Virus record (IMG/VR): IMGVR_UViG_3300046690_000241
Span: 1 to 45,267 of that record
Origin: a virus
Direction: 5' to 3' (one strand)
Length of the DNA: 45,267 bases
Shown here: one piece after another, positions 1-8,611 of the stretch
How positions within the stretch are numbered: position 1 is the stretch's first letter
Layout of the letters: each line of letters begins with the position of its first letter
The notes under the pieces: generated by a model
The model's database searches: none
Told to the model about the DNA's origin: nothing
What the model saw: the letters and a program-made list of their open reading frames with translations, nothing else
Translations under genes and position numbers: made by a program

Positions 1-127
1 ACACCAGACGCCGTATTCGTGACGGTTTCCCCCTCACTCCCGGCCTGCGCGCTGTCGTTCGTCGTCGTGCCGACGATGCCCGCAGTGCTCGACGGTGTGA
101 TCGTGCTCGTCGCCTGAAGCGTGGTGA
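1..127. repeat. Terminal direct repeat, copy 1
   Basis: Bases 1-127 are identical to 45141-45267. The two copies lie inside one continuous reading frame that crosses the join. This is what an assembler leaves when it closes a circular or circularly permuted molecule; 127 is also a common assembly k-mer length. It is therefore more likely an assembly overlap than a biological terminal repeat. Confidence 0.9.
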
Positions 128-650
128 ACTTGCCAGCAAGCGGGGTCGTGACACCCACCGTCGCATTGTTGATCGTGCCGCCCGAGATCGTCGGCGTATT
201 GATCGTGGCCGATCCGATCGTCGGCGACGTGCCGAACACTGCTGCGCCGCTGCCCGTTTCATCCGACAGCACACCTGCCAGTTGCGCCGAAGTGGTAGCG
301 GCGAACTGCGACAGGTTGCCGGTCGTCAGCGCGATACCTGTAGCGCACGAGAAGCCGGTCGACGTGGTGTAGCGCAACGCGTTATTGCTGCCGCTGCAAC
401 TCGGCATTGCTACTGCCGTCGGCGATGCGCTCGACGCAGTGACGTTCGCAACGACCGTGTTCGCGGCCTGCGCCGCAAGGGCCGCTGCCGTGACATTCCC
501 CCATGCCGGCGCAGTGCTCGGCCCGGTCGACACAATCGCCTGACCGCTCGTCGAGCCGGCCGGGTTCAGCAACTGGACCGGGTTGAGCGTTGCGGCGTTG
601 ACGCCGAAGGAAAGCGCCGCGAACAGCGCCGAGAGAAGAATTCTTTTCAT
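1..650 (-). CDS. Secreted-looking fibre-like protein, N-terminal part (continues at 45140)
   Basis: The start codon is at 650-648 and forms an ATGA overlap with the tailspike stop. The gene runs off base 1 and continues in the same frame at 45140 down to a TAA at 44821-44819, giving 323 residues on the circle. The N-terminus is a textbook Sec signal peptide: MKR, a hydrophobic core, and a likely cleavage after VNA near residue 19. The rest is rich in Thr, Ser, Ala, Gly and Asn, with repeated turns such as TISGGTINN (roughly residues 150-165) of the kind seen in fibre and beta-solenoid stalks. It lies between the tailspike and the lysis genes, so a virion surface or host-surface role is inferred. 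A signal peptide is odd for a tail protein. The exact function is not recognised. Confidence 0.75.
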   Translation of the reverse strand, partial: MKRILLSALFAALSFGVNAATLNPVQLLNPAGSTSGQAIVSTGPSTAPAWGNVTAAALAAQAANTVVANVTASSASPTAVAMPSCSGSNNALRYTTSTGFSCATGIALTTGNLSQFAATTSAQLAGVLSDETGSGAAVFGTSPTIGSATINTPTISGGTINNATVGVTTPLAGKFTTLQATSTITPSSTAGIVGTTTNDSAQAGSEGETVTNTASG

Positions 651-1903
651 TGCGATCCCCCGCCGATGGTATTGCCAGTGCCAGTATTTGTTACGCCCAC
701 CGAACAACCCAGGTAAGCATTCGATTGAACATTAACTTTGGTTGAAGTCGTGTCTAACGTAATGGCATTGGTTAGCGTTACAAAAATGTTGCCTGTGATA
801 ACGCCACCTGAGATTGCCCCACCAATGGAGTTCTTCAAATAAATTCCTAGGGTATTCAGCCCAACCGAGGGACCGCCAAACTGATTCCCCACGATCTGGA
901 AATTGCTGTAGTTATCGGCAGTGAGGCCGCGTGTGTTGTTCTGTTGCAGGATGATCAGATTCCCAAACACACACAGACCCGGCACCGGCTGATTCAACTG
1001 CATACCCGCAGTTGCGCAGTTAATCTGGCAATTAGATACGGTTAATTGATCCTGACCGCCGGCGCCAATGGGGCATTGGATGCCAATCTGGCCGCCAAAG
1101 TTACACTGCGATACCGCAACACCTTGATACCAGTCGCCATACACGATACCGATATTCGTATTCGTGAACACGCAATTCACGAAATTCGCAACGACTCCCT
1201 GGCAACCCGCGTTCAAGCCGCGGAGTACCACACCGATACCTTGGGTACTAGTTGAATTCGCGAATACCACGCAGTTTGTGATGTTCACCATCGACACAGC
1301 AAACACGTCAATTGCGCGTGCCCATACGTAGCTAACTACGTAGCCGTCACTGCCTCTAAAAGTCAGGTTTGTGAAATCGTTGAGATTCGAAACGGCCGGA
1401 TTCGGGATAGACGTTGCCGTCTGGTTCAGGAAGATCGCTGTTGCGGTGTTGGTGGTCCCGCAGGTAAAAGCCATGTCCCTGATATGGACGCCATTAAAAG
1501 CACCGAGATAATTAAATTGCATCCCAATGGTTGCAGTGGGCCAGCACAGTTCAGTGGTGTCGGGACCGGCGCCCGTTATTACGATCGTTGCTCCCGCATT
1601 CGGGAACGTATAGGTGATCTGCGAATTGAAGATGTACTTTCCCGGAGGAAAGTGGATGATCACCCGGCCGACGTACTGATCGGCCGCCGCCAGCGCGGCA
1701 TTAAGAGCAGCGGTGTTGTCCGTTACGCCATCATTCTTGCCACCGAAGGCAAGGATGTTGAGGGCCGTAATACCGCGCACAAATTCGGAAGTCACCAGCT
1801 TCGTGGACTTGTCCGTCAATAGCGGCGTAACCGACGTTGGCGCGTTAGCGAACGCTGCGTTTCCGTGGACGTTCAGATCCGGAACATCGAATACCGTGCT
1901 CAT
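647..1903 (-). CDS. Tailspike, right-handed beta-helix (pectate-lyase-like)
   Basis: 418 residues. The start at 1903 is chosen because it makes an ATGA overlap with the upstream fibre gene stop; an earlier in-frame start at 1957 would lie inside that gene. The motif FGGKNDGVTDNTAALNAAL at about residues 53-71 is the usual entry into pectate-lyase-like tailspikes. It is followed by FPPGKYIF and then many short Asn/Val/Ile/Cys-rich repeats (for example VVFANSTST, VSQCNFGG, VSNCQIN) typical of beta-helix rungs. Tailspikes of this fold bind and often cleave host O-antigen or capsule. No catalytic residues can be assigned by eye. The N-terminus probably docks onto the fibre adaptor encoded just upstream. 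Confidence 0.8.
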   Translation of the reverse strand: MSTVFDVPDLNVHGNAAFANAPTSVTPLLTDKSTKLVTSEFVRGITALNILAFGGKNDGVTDNTAALNAALAAADQYVGRVIIHFPPGKYIFNSQITYTFPNAGATIVITGAGPDTTELCWPTATIGMQFNYLGAFNGVHIRDMAFTCGTTNTATAIFLNQTATSIPNPAVSNLNDFTNLTFRGSDGYVVSYVWARAIDVFAVSMVNITNCVVFANSTSTQGIGVVLRGLNAGCQGVVANFVNCVFTNTNIGIVYGDWYQGVAVSQCNFGGQIGIQCPIGAGGQDQLTVSNCQINCATAGMQLNQPVPGLCVFGNLIILQQNNTRGLTADNYSNFQIVGNQFGGPSVGLNTLGIYLKNSIGGAISGGVITGNIFVTLTNAITLDTTSTKVNVQSNAYLGCSVGVTNTGTGNTIGGGSQ

Positions 1904-2844
1904 ACCGCGTACCCCGCCGCGTTGTGCCAGATAACCGGCGAGAGTTGATGGACCCAAACCGGCTGGCCGAGATCTGTGTCGTAATACCCCTGCCCGATCT
2001 TTACCGGTGCCGGGCGGAACGCAGTTGGACCATAAGCGTCGGCGAGCTGGGCCGGGCCGACGGACCCGATACCGGGCTGATTGATCGACAGCGTGGTGCC
2101 GCTTTTAACGAAGACCTTCTGGACACCGACGGGAATAGGGGCGGTGAAGGTGAGCACCGAGCCGACGAGCGACAGGATCTGATCCTTGCCCTGATACGTG
2201 CCGTCGAAATCGACCCATATGTTTGAGACGGGGCCGGGCGCGCGGCTCAGATTGAGCGCGGCTGTCGTGCCGGGCGTGAAATCCACACCGGCTGTGAACA
2301 CGTCGTCGCGCAGATCGCCCGCGCCGACGGACGCAGGAATGGGCAGCAGCGTGACGTTGCCTGCCGAGTCGAAGCCCAGGATCATGCCGGCGCGCGCGGC
2401 GGCCGGCGGGAGAACAGGTGATGTGTTTTCCGCTTCTGTTACGACGATCGCGCGGCCGGCAACTTCGGCCACCTGCTGGATCTGGATCGTCGCGCGGTCG
2501 ACCATGTCTTCGATGGTCTGCGGATAGAAGCCGCCCTGATTGGTCAGGTCGGTTTCCTGATCGAGTGGCAATGAACCCAGCTCGACCAGCTGATACCCGA
2601 TCTGCAACGGTGGCACCGCGTTGATCGGGTAGGTGACCGTGCCGCCGGGCGTGTTGTTCTGGTCGACGTTAAGGGCTACCGAGTAATCAGAATCGAGCAC
2701 GAGCGTCGTCGACGCGCCAACCGGATTGATGACGATAACCTTGATGTCCGTTTTCGCGAACACTTTGAACGTGAACGGAAATGTGGTGACAACGCCATTT
2801 CCCGAGAACGGCCCTGCTTTGCGCGTTGTACTGGAAACAGTCAT
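1900..2844 (-). CDS. Tail fibre / tailspike adaptor with T7 gp17-like N-terminal domain
   Basis: 314 residues, starting MTVSSTTRKAGPF. The first 150 residues have the pattern of the T7 tail-fibre N-terminal domain, which anchors fibres to the tail: a GPFSGNGVVTTFPFTFKVF stretch, then an alternating beta region and QTIEDMVDRATIQIQQ. The C-terminal part (YYDTDLGQPVWVH) is a short beta-rich end often seen in phage fibre adaptors. It is shorter than T7 gp17 and lacks a receptor-binding tip, so it most likely links the tail to the separate tailspike encoded next. The start has a good Shine-Dalgarno (AAGGGGTG), but that sequence sits in an inverted repeat (2831-2879). Confidence 0.8.
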   Translation of the reverse strand: MTVSSTTRKAGPFSGNGVVTTFPFTFKVFAKTDIKVIVINPVGASTTLVLDSDYSVALNVDQNNTPGGTVTYPINAVPPLQIGYQLVELGSLPLDQETDLTNQGGFYPQTIEDMVDRATIQIQQVAEVAGRAIVVTEAENTSPVLPPAAARAGMILGFDSAGNVTLLPIPASVGAGDLRDDVFTAGVDFTPGTTAALNLSRAPGPVSNIWVDFDGTYQGKDQILSLVGSVLTFTAPIPVGVQKVFVKSGTTLSINQPGIGSVGPAQLADAYGPTAFRPAPVKIGQGYYDTDLGQPVWVHQLSPVIWHNAAGYAV

Positions 2845-2879
2845 CCGTGCACCCCTTTGAGATGCACGGATTTTCCAGT
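2831..2879 (-). promoter_or_regulatory. Inverted repeat enclosing ribosome binding site of the fibre adaptor gene
   Basis: CCGTGCA (2845-2851) pairs with TGCACGG (2863-2869), and the flanking ACTGGAAA (2830-2837) pairs with TTTCCAGT (2872-2879). In the minus-strand mRNA the inner hairpin holds the Shine-Dalgarno in its loop and the outer arm covers the start codon region. This could limit initiation, or act with the motif at 2892-2902. Function inferred. Confidence 0.5.
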
Positions 2880-2891
2880 TGAAACAACGGG

Positions 2892-2902
2892 GTAAGTGAA
2901 CG
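2892..2902 (-). promoter_or_regulatory. Repeated late-operon element CGTTCACTTAC, site A
   Basis: On the minus strand CGTTCACTTACCCC follows immediately after the stop codon of the 1902-residue virion gene and lies about 50 bases before the fibre adaptor start. The same 11 bases occur at 17757-17767, 20316-20326 and 22525-22535, all on the same strand. This site and 17757-17767 share 14 bases. Confidence 0.5.
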
Positions 2903-5900
2903 TTAGTGCTTAGGCGCACGCCCCAGCGCTACGCCTTCGGCCAGGTCGAGCGGCCCTTGTGGGCGCTGCTTGCCGCTCGCTACGTCGGCCAGATACTGTG
3001 CCGAGCCGCCGGCCTGGCCAAGCCCCGGAATGTGCAGGCCCATGCCTGCGGCGTTCGCGATGTCTTTGATCGGCGCATTGACGTGCTGACCGGTCGCCAG
3101 CTTGACGACATCTTGCCCCGCGCTGACGAGCGTATTGAGGAACGACTCGACGCCAACCTGGCCCGCGTGGCTGTAGCCTTCGACCATCGCCGCGGCGTCG
3201 CGCACAAACGGGACCATGCCGGCCACTTCAATCGCAATCGACTTGGCGATCCAGTGCGCCCAGCCATCCTTGTCGCTCGGCGGCCCTTCGGTCAGGTAGC
3301 CGGCCCATATCGCCGGCACGATCAGCGCCATGAAGCCGCGCGCGAGCGTTTGCGGGTTGCTGATACCGGCGGTGCGCAACTTGTCGGCGATGTCGGCCGC
3401 CTGACCATAGCTGTTGTTCATAAAGCCGTACAGCGTCGTGAACATCTTCACGGCTTCGGAACTGTTGTTGATCACCATCGAGCGGGCCGACGTGATGTTG
3501 CTGCCGTGCGCTTCGCGCACGACCTTGCTCGCGTAGGCGACGGCCTGTTCTTCGGTCATCGGCTCGCCAGTGCCGCCCATATTCTTTGGGATGCCGACGG
3601 TGACAGCGCGGTCGTACGCGGCCCACGCAGTCGGCACGGCCGTCATCATGTCGGACCACGCGACAGCGGCGTGGCCGAACCGCTCGGCCTTGCTGATCTT
3701 GCTTTCGGGCTCGAACAGGTTCGCCGACATCGCGCGGAAGTCGCGATCCTGCTGCAGCAGTCGCGCGCGGATCTCGGGGAATTTCTCCTGTGCGCCGCGG
3801 ATCTCGGCGGCGTAGTTTGTGCCCATCGCCGCGAAGCGCTGCGCGAGGAACTTCTCGCCGCCCCCGGTGAAGTATCCGCCCGTCTTGATCGCGGCCGAGC
3901 CGCCGTGTTTCAGCACGGTCGAGATGCGGAACGCGATGCCGTTGATCACCAGCCCGGTGCGCGAATACTGCAGGATCTTGCCCAAGGCGCCCACTTCGCG
4001 GTCCTGGTTGTCGGCGTTTGCGACCTTACCTAACCACTCCTGCAGCGAGCGGTACGCTTCCGGCCCGTACGTCTTCTGGAACTGCCGGCGGAAATCGCCA
4101 TTCGTGATGATCTTGTGCACGTCGATCAGCGCCTCGCGGTATGCGAGATCGTGAATCGATTCGGTCATCGTGCTCGGGATTGTGTGGAAGTCGAGATCCA
4201 CCACGTCGGTATAGCCCTGGTTCCGCGCGTTCAGCGAACCGTTGGTCGTCGTGTCGGGGCGATAGTACGACTTGCCGAACAGACCCTCGCCCGGGTCGAT
4301 CGCACGGCCAGCAGCTTCTTTCTCGCCGCGGCGCGAGCGCAGCGGATCGTACTTGATCGCGGCATAGCCGCCGCGCTGCTCGCCGAACTTGGTCTTGAAC
4401 GCGCGCGGCTCGATGCGCTCGGGCGACGTGTTGCCGAGACGCTGATTCATCGCGGCCATGTCGGGCCAGTGCTTGTCGTACTGGTCCCACACCGACTGGA
4501 CGGCGGTCCAATCCTTCTCGGTCATGTTGTCGTGCAGGAAGCGCCACACGTCTTGCGGGTTCCACTTCCAGCCCTGCGTCATCTTGTCGAAGTTCGACTC
4601 GTTGCCGACGTGCAGCGCGATGCCGAGCATCCGGCCGCGCGTCATGCGCAACGGAACCTGCTGCCCGTCGGTGCTGCGGTTCACGTCCATCAGCCGGGTA
4701 TTCGGCACGCCGTCTTTCAGGCTGTCTTGCCACTTGCGGCCCAAGTGGTCGGCCATCTTCTGGAAGTCATCCGACATACCTTTCAGCATATCGACTTCGT
4801 GATAGTTCGCGCGGAACACCGGCTCATAGATCGCTTCACCGAACGGGCCGAGCAACTCGTGCATGTCGTACTGGTTGCGCTTGTACTCCTGCGGCTTGAG
4901 CTGGGCGCGGATCGCGCGAAGCTGCGACGTGAGGTGGTCAAGCGCAATCTTGAACGGGTTGTTGCTGCGGTCGCTTGGCTTGTCGAATATCTCGGCGTCG
5001 CTGAACTGGTCGCCGCGCGCCTGCATCTTCGGGATCAGATGCTCGGTGACATACTGCTGGATGTCCTGCTTCTCGCCGTTGATCGTCGCAGTCTTGCGGT
5101 CGCGGCCGATCTTTTCCAGCGACTGCACCGCGTCGTGCAGGCCGCGGAACTGCTCCATGGTCATGTCGCGGTACGGCGTGCGGAACGTCGGGTCGAGCAT
5201 GTCGGGCGACACGTTCGGCGCCATGCCAAGCGCGGTTTGCGATTCGACCCAGCGTTCGAGATTGATCTGCTGGCGTGTCGGCGTGTCGACCGGGTTCGTG
5301 CGCAAGTCGAAGCGCGCGAGCATGTCGTCGATCTGGTCGCGCACGTCAATGTCGATCTTGCCGCGTACGCTGTCCTTGTTGAACTTCTTCAGGTACTGCA
5401 GCGACTTCAGCACTTCGGCCGCAGCCGCGCGCGCGGTCTTTTCCAACTGGTTATTCAGCAGCTGGTTGCGCTTCTGCTGCGCGGCTTCGGTCAGGTCGCC
5501 TTTGAGCCGGGCAGTATCGGCGGCTTTGCCGGCGCGCGCTTCGGCCGAGCCGTACTTCGACGCGTTGATATCGCGCACGCGCGCCTTGGCGATCGTCGTC
5601 TCGGCCACGGCCTTAGCTGCTTTTTCGAGCACGCGCACGCCGCCCGTCGCTTTGGTCAGCGCCTTATATTCGGTCGCGATAAAGCGCGTGCGCACTTCGT
5701 TGTGAATCGCCTGATTCGCGGCCGTGTTCATTGCCTGCGGTGACGTAATGTCGCCATACTTCTCAAGCATGCGCTGGTCGGTCAGCGCTTCGACGACATC
5801 GCGGCGCGGTTCCGCGTCGGCAATCGCCTTCGTCATTTCGTCGGCGCTGGCGAAGCCGAAGCGCTCGGCAACCAGATCAGCCGGCAGCGGGCGTTCCTTG

Positions 5901-8611
5901 TTCGCTTCGTTCAGCAGGAAGTCTTGCGCGGCGTAGGCCGGTTCCTTGGCTACGTCTTCCTTGACCTGTTCGCGGATCGTGGCGCGCTTCGTGGCGACAT
6001 CGGCTTTTACTTCCTTGCTCGCGCGTTCCTTCGCAATCTCGGTGAAGCGCATGTCGCGCAGCGTGCGCGCGGTCAGTTCGTCCGATGCTTCGAGTGTCGC
6101 GTCGTTGCCGAGCGCGTGGTACGCCTGGAATTCTTCCGGCGACATGCCGGCTTCTTCGGGCGTGCGGAACATCGGCGTGTACGCGCGCTCGGCTTCGGCG
6201 CTGCGGATAGCGTCATTCGTCGCGAGTAGCCGGTCGAACACACCGCGCACTTCGGGCGACAATTGCACGCCGAGGTTCTGCAGCGAGCGGTACACGTTGA
6301 TCATCCACGCGCGCACGCGCTGGAACACACCCTGCAATTCCGGTGTCGGGGCTTTGCCTTCGAACAGATATGATTCGAAGCCGCGCGCAAACTGCTCGTG
6401 CATGCCGCGTTTTTCTTCGAGCGACATGCCGCGCCATGCTTCCGGCGTCGTGCCCATCCACTGCGCCACGGTGTCGAAGTCCTTGCTGACTTCCGGCAGC
6501 GAGCCATCCTTCGCCATGTGACTGAGCATTTCCAGATGGAAGTGCCCCAGCTCGTGCACGAACGTCGAAAGATCCGCGTCCTTGTTCAGCGTGATCGTGC
6601 TCGGCGCGCTGGTGATGTCGTCGGAGAATGAGAGCTTGCCGCGCGCGTCCTGCGTAAGCGCGTTCGCGCCCGGCGCGTCTTCGGCGGTGATCTGCAGCGG
6701 GTAGCGCTGGAACATCGATTCAGGCGACAGGCCCGCGCGTGCGCCGGCCGCGGTGTAGCTGTCGCGCACGAGCGCGGCATAGACCTTGTTCACGTCAGGC
6801 CGGAAGCGGTTTGCCTGCGTCAGCTGGTCGAGCACTGTGTCGTGCACAACCTGCGCGGATTGTGCCACTGCGTCGTCGTTCGCCTTGTCCGCGCTGGTGG
6901 TCTCCTGCGCCTGCTTGAACGTGTCGACGTGCGACTGGTAGAACTCCTGCGCCTGCTGCTGCGTCATGCCGTCGGGGTCGGTCTTCAGGTGAGGCATCAG
7001 CACGTCCTGCATCGGGCCGCCTGCGATGTGCGTCGCGAAGTCTTCGACCGGGATCGACACGTCGCCGCCAGTCGCGAGCGCTTCGGGCAACTGCTGCGCG
7101 ACGCGCGGCATCGTCGACTCGACATCCCCGATCTTCACGCCTGACTGGTTGAGCGCGTTCGCGAGCGTGGCGCCGTCCACATAGACGTTCTGCACCGGAC
7201 CGTCGGCGTTGGCCGTGGCCACGAAATCCTTGAACGCCTGCGGATCGCGCGGGCGCAGCTTGGAGTTTGCCGCCGATGTGGCGAGATCCGTGAGTGTCTG
7301 CGCGTCGCCCATCGCAACGTCAGCGCGCGCGGCGTCGGTCAGCCACGCACCCGTCGCGCGGCCCGCGCCGTGCAGCGCGAACACGGAGTTCAGACCGTAG
7401 TCCATGACCTTCTGTGCGGTCGTGCGGCTATCCCACGGTGACGAACCCTGAATCGCGTCCATCGCGGCGTTCACGCCGACCACGCGCGCGAGCGTCTGCG
7501 CGGCGGTTGCGTCGGGCAGGATGCGTCCGGCCGCGCCGAACACGCCACCCATCTCGGCGCCGTGCAAACCCTGCAGGCCGATCGTCGTCAACGCGGATTC
7601 GGCGCTGTTCTGGTTGAGCGCGTCGCCCGTCGCGGTAATCGCGCTCGCGAGCCCCAGCGTGGACGCCTGACCAATCACGTCTTTTGCTGCGGCCTTCGCG
7701 AACGATTCGCCGGCCACGTGTTCGAGCAACGAACCGCCGATCTTTTCGACGGCTGCCGCGCCGAGCTTCAGCGGTGCGCCCGCGATGAAGCCGGCGAGGT
7801 TACCCGCGCCGCTCGCGACACCGCCCGCCGTCGTCTGCGCCGGACCGTTCACGTCGGGCGCGAGGCCGGCGGTGAATGCGTTCTCGAAGCCCTGCGCGAA
7901 CTGCGTCGGGATTTCCGAAGCACCGCCGACCGCGTCGCGCGTCTCGCCGACGGTCATGCCGTTCTGTTTCGCGTAATTCTGGATGAACGCCTGCGCGCTG
8001 CCGGCGCCCTGGGCGTTGCCGGTGGGCACCGCGTCGCCCATACCGAACAGGTTGCGCCCCCAATTGATCAGGCGTTCGCGCAGCGGCAACGCGCTGTTGT
8101 CGGGCTGGAAATAGCCCGTTGTGCCGGGCGCGAGCGGCACCGTATTGCCAGCCGGGGCGAGCGCGCTCGTTGCCTGCTCGACCGACTGCAGCCCGCCCAC
8201 GTCATCGTGCGCGATCTTCGCGTTGTTCTGCGACTGGTAGAACGCAGCCGTGGTCGGGAACTGCTTCGCGAGGGTCTGAAAGTCGATGCTGCTGATCGCG
8301 GCCTTCTGCTTCACCGCGTCGGGGAACGCTTTCACGCTGTCGACCGGGGTGCCGGTCTGCTGCGCGAGGCGCTGCATTTCGGCTTCGTAATCCGGGTTCG
8401 CGCCAACTGCGAGCGCGATGTTGCTTTGCGCCGTCTGCGCGGTGCTCTGCAGATACGAAGTGGCAGGGCTGACCGCGGGCACGGGCCGCGCATCCGGGGT
8501 GAACGGATTAGGAACCGTGGTCGGCGCCAGGTCAACGCTAACCGGCGCGGCTTGTGGCGTCACCTTCCCTTCGAATGAAGTGCCGGAATCCGGGACAATC
8601 AGGTCAGCCAT
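2903..8611 (-). CDS. Very large internal virion / ejection protein with HELGH peptidase-like motif
   Basis: 1902 residues, by far the largest gene. It follows the lysozyme-domain virion protein by a TAATG overlap, the place held by T7 gp15/gp16-type ejection proteins. Visible parts: a Pro/Ala/Gln-rich N-terminus; a Gly/Ala-rich segment at about 230-420; a zinc-peptidase-type motif HELGH at 686-690 inside FVHELGHFHLEM; a long charged helical region at about 830-1150 rich in Ala, Glu, Lys and Arg; and a C-terminal part (about 1690-1800) with MFTTLYGFMNNSYGQAAD followed by a hydrophobic stretch (ALIVPAIWAGYL), similar to domains of phage 'polyvalent' proteins (LPD38-like, from memory). It probably enters the host with the DNA. 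The peptidase could process virion proteins or host targets; activity is inferred from the motif only. Confidence 0.75.
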   Translation of the reverse strand: MADLIVPDSGTSFEGKVTPQAAPVSVDLAPTTVPNPFTPDARPVPAVSPATSYLQSTAQTAQSNIALAVGANPDYEAEMQRLAQQTGTPVDSVKAFPDAVKQKAAISSIDFQTLAKQFPTTAAFYQSQNNAKIAHDDVGGLQSVEQATSALAPAGNTVPLAPGTTGYFQPDNSALPLRERLINWGRNLFGMGDAVPTGNAQGAGSAQAFIQNYAKQNGMTVGETRDAVGGASEIPTQFAQGFENAFTAGLAPDVNGPAQTTAGGVASGAGNLAGFIAGAPLKLGAAAVEKIGGSLLEHVAGESFAKAAAKDVIGQASTLGLASAITATGDALNQNSAESALTTIGLQGLHGAEMGGVFGAAGRILPDATAAQTLARVVGVNAAMDAIQGSSPWDSRTTAQKVMDYGLNSVFALHGAGRATGAWLTDAARADVAMGDAQTLTDLATSAANSKLRPRDPQAFKDFVATANADGPVQNVYVDGATLANALNQSGVKIGDVESTMPRVAQQLPEALATGGDVSIPVEDFATHIAGGPMQDVLMPHLKTDPDGMTQQQAQEFYQSHVDTFKQAQETTSADKANDDAVAQSAQVVHDTVLDQLTQANRFRPDVNKVYAALVRDSYTAAGARAGLSPESMFQRYPLQITAEDAPGANALTQDARGKLSFSDDITSAPSTITLNKDADLSTFVHELGHFHLEMLSHMAKDGSLPEVSKDFDTVAQWMGTTPEAWRGMSLEEKRGMHEQFARGFESYLFEGKAPTPELQGVFQRVRAWMINVYRSLQNLGVQLSPEVRGVFDRLLATNDAIRSAEAERAYTPMFRTPEEAGMSPEEFQAYHALGNDATLEASDELTARTLRDMRFTEIAKERASKEVKADVATKRATIREQVKEDVAKEPAYAAQDFLLNEANKERPLPADLVAERFGFASADEMTKAIADAEPRRDVVEALTDQRMLEKYGDITSPQAMNTAANQAIHNEVRTRFIATEYKALTKATGGVRVLEKAAKAVAETTIAKARVRDINASKYGSAEARAGKAADTARLKGDLTEAAQQKRNQLLNNQLEKTARAAAAEVLKSLQYLKKFNKDSVRGKIDIDVRDQIDDMLARFDLRTNPVDTPTRQQINLERWVESQTALGMAPNVSPDMLDPTFRTPYRDMTMEQFRGLHDAVQSLEKIGRDRKTATINGEKQDIQQYVTEHLIPKMQARGDQFSDAEIFDKPSDRSNNPFKIALDHLTSQLRAIRAQLKPQEYKRNQYDMHELLGPFGEAIYEPVFRANYHEVDMLKGMSDDFQKMADHLGRKWQDSLKDGVPNTRLMDVNRSTDGQQVPLRMTRGRMLGIALHVGNESNFDKMTQGWKWNPQDVWRFLHDNMTEKDWTAVQSVWDQYDKHWPDMAAMNQRLGNTSPERIEPRAFKTKFGEQRGGYAAIKYDPLRSRRGEKEAAGRAIDPGEGLFGKSYYRPDTTTNGSLNARNQGYTDVVDLDFHTIPSTMTESIHDLAYREALIDVHKIITNGDFRRQFQKTYGPEAYRSLQEWLGKVANADNQDREVGALGKILQYSRTGLVINGIAFRISTVLKHGGSAAIKTGGYFTGGGEKFLAQRFAAMGTNYAAEIRGAQEKFPEIRARLLQQDRDFRAMSANLFEPESKISKAERFGHAAVAWSDMMTAVPTAWAAYDRAVTVGIPKNMGGTGEPMTEEQAVAYASKVVREAHGSNITSARSMVINNSSEAVKMFTTLYGFMNNSYGQAADIADKLRTAGISNPQTLARGFMALIVPAIWAGYLTEGPPSDKDGWAHWIAKSIAIEVAGMVPFVRDAAAMVEGYSHAGQVGVESFLNTLVSAGQDVVKLATGQHVNAPIKDIANAAGMGLHIPGLGQAGGSAQYLADVASGKQRPQGPLDLAEGVALGRAPKH

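Noticed and set aside
2906-8578. Several long plus-strand frames opposite the giant virion gene
   Set aside because: They are Arg/Ala/Val/His-rich antisense shadows typical of GC-rich DNA, without ribosome sites, coupling or recognisable motifs.
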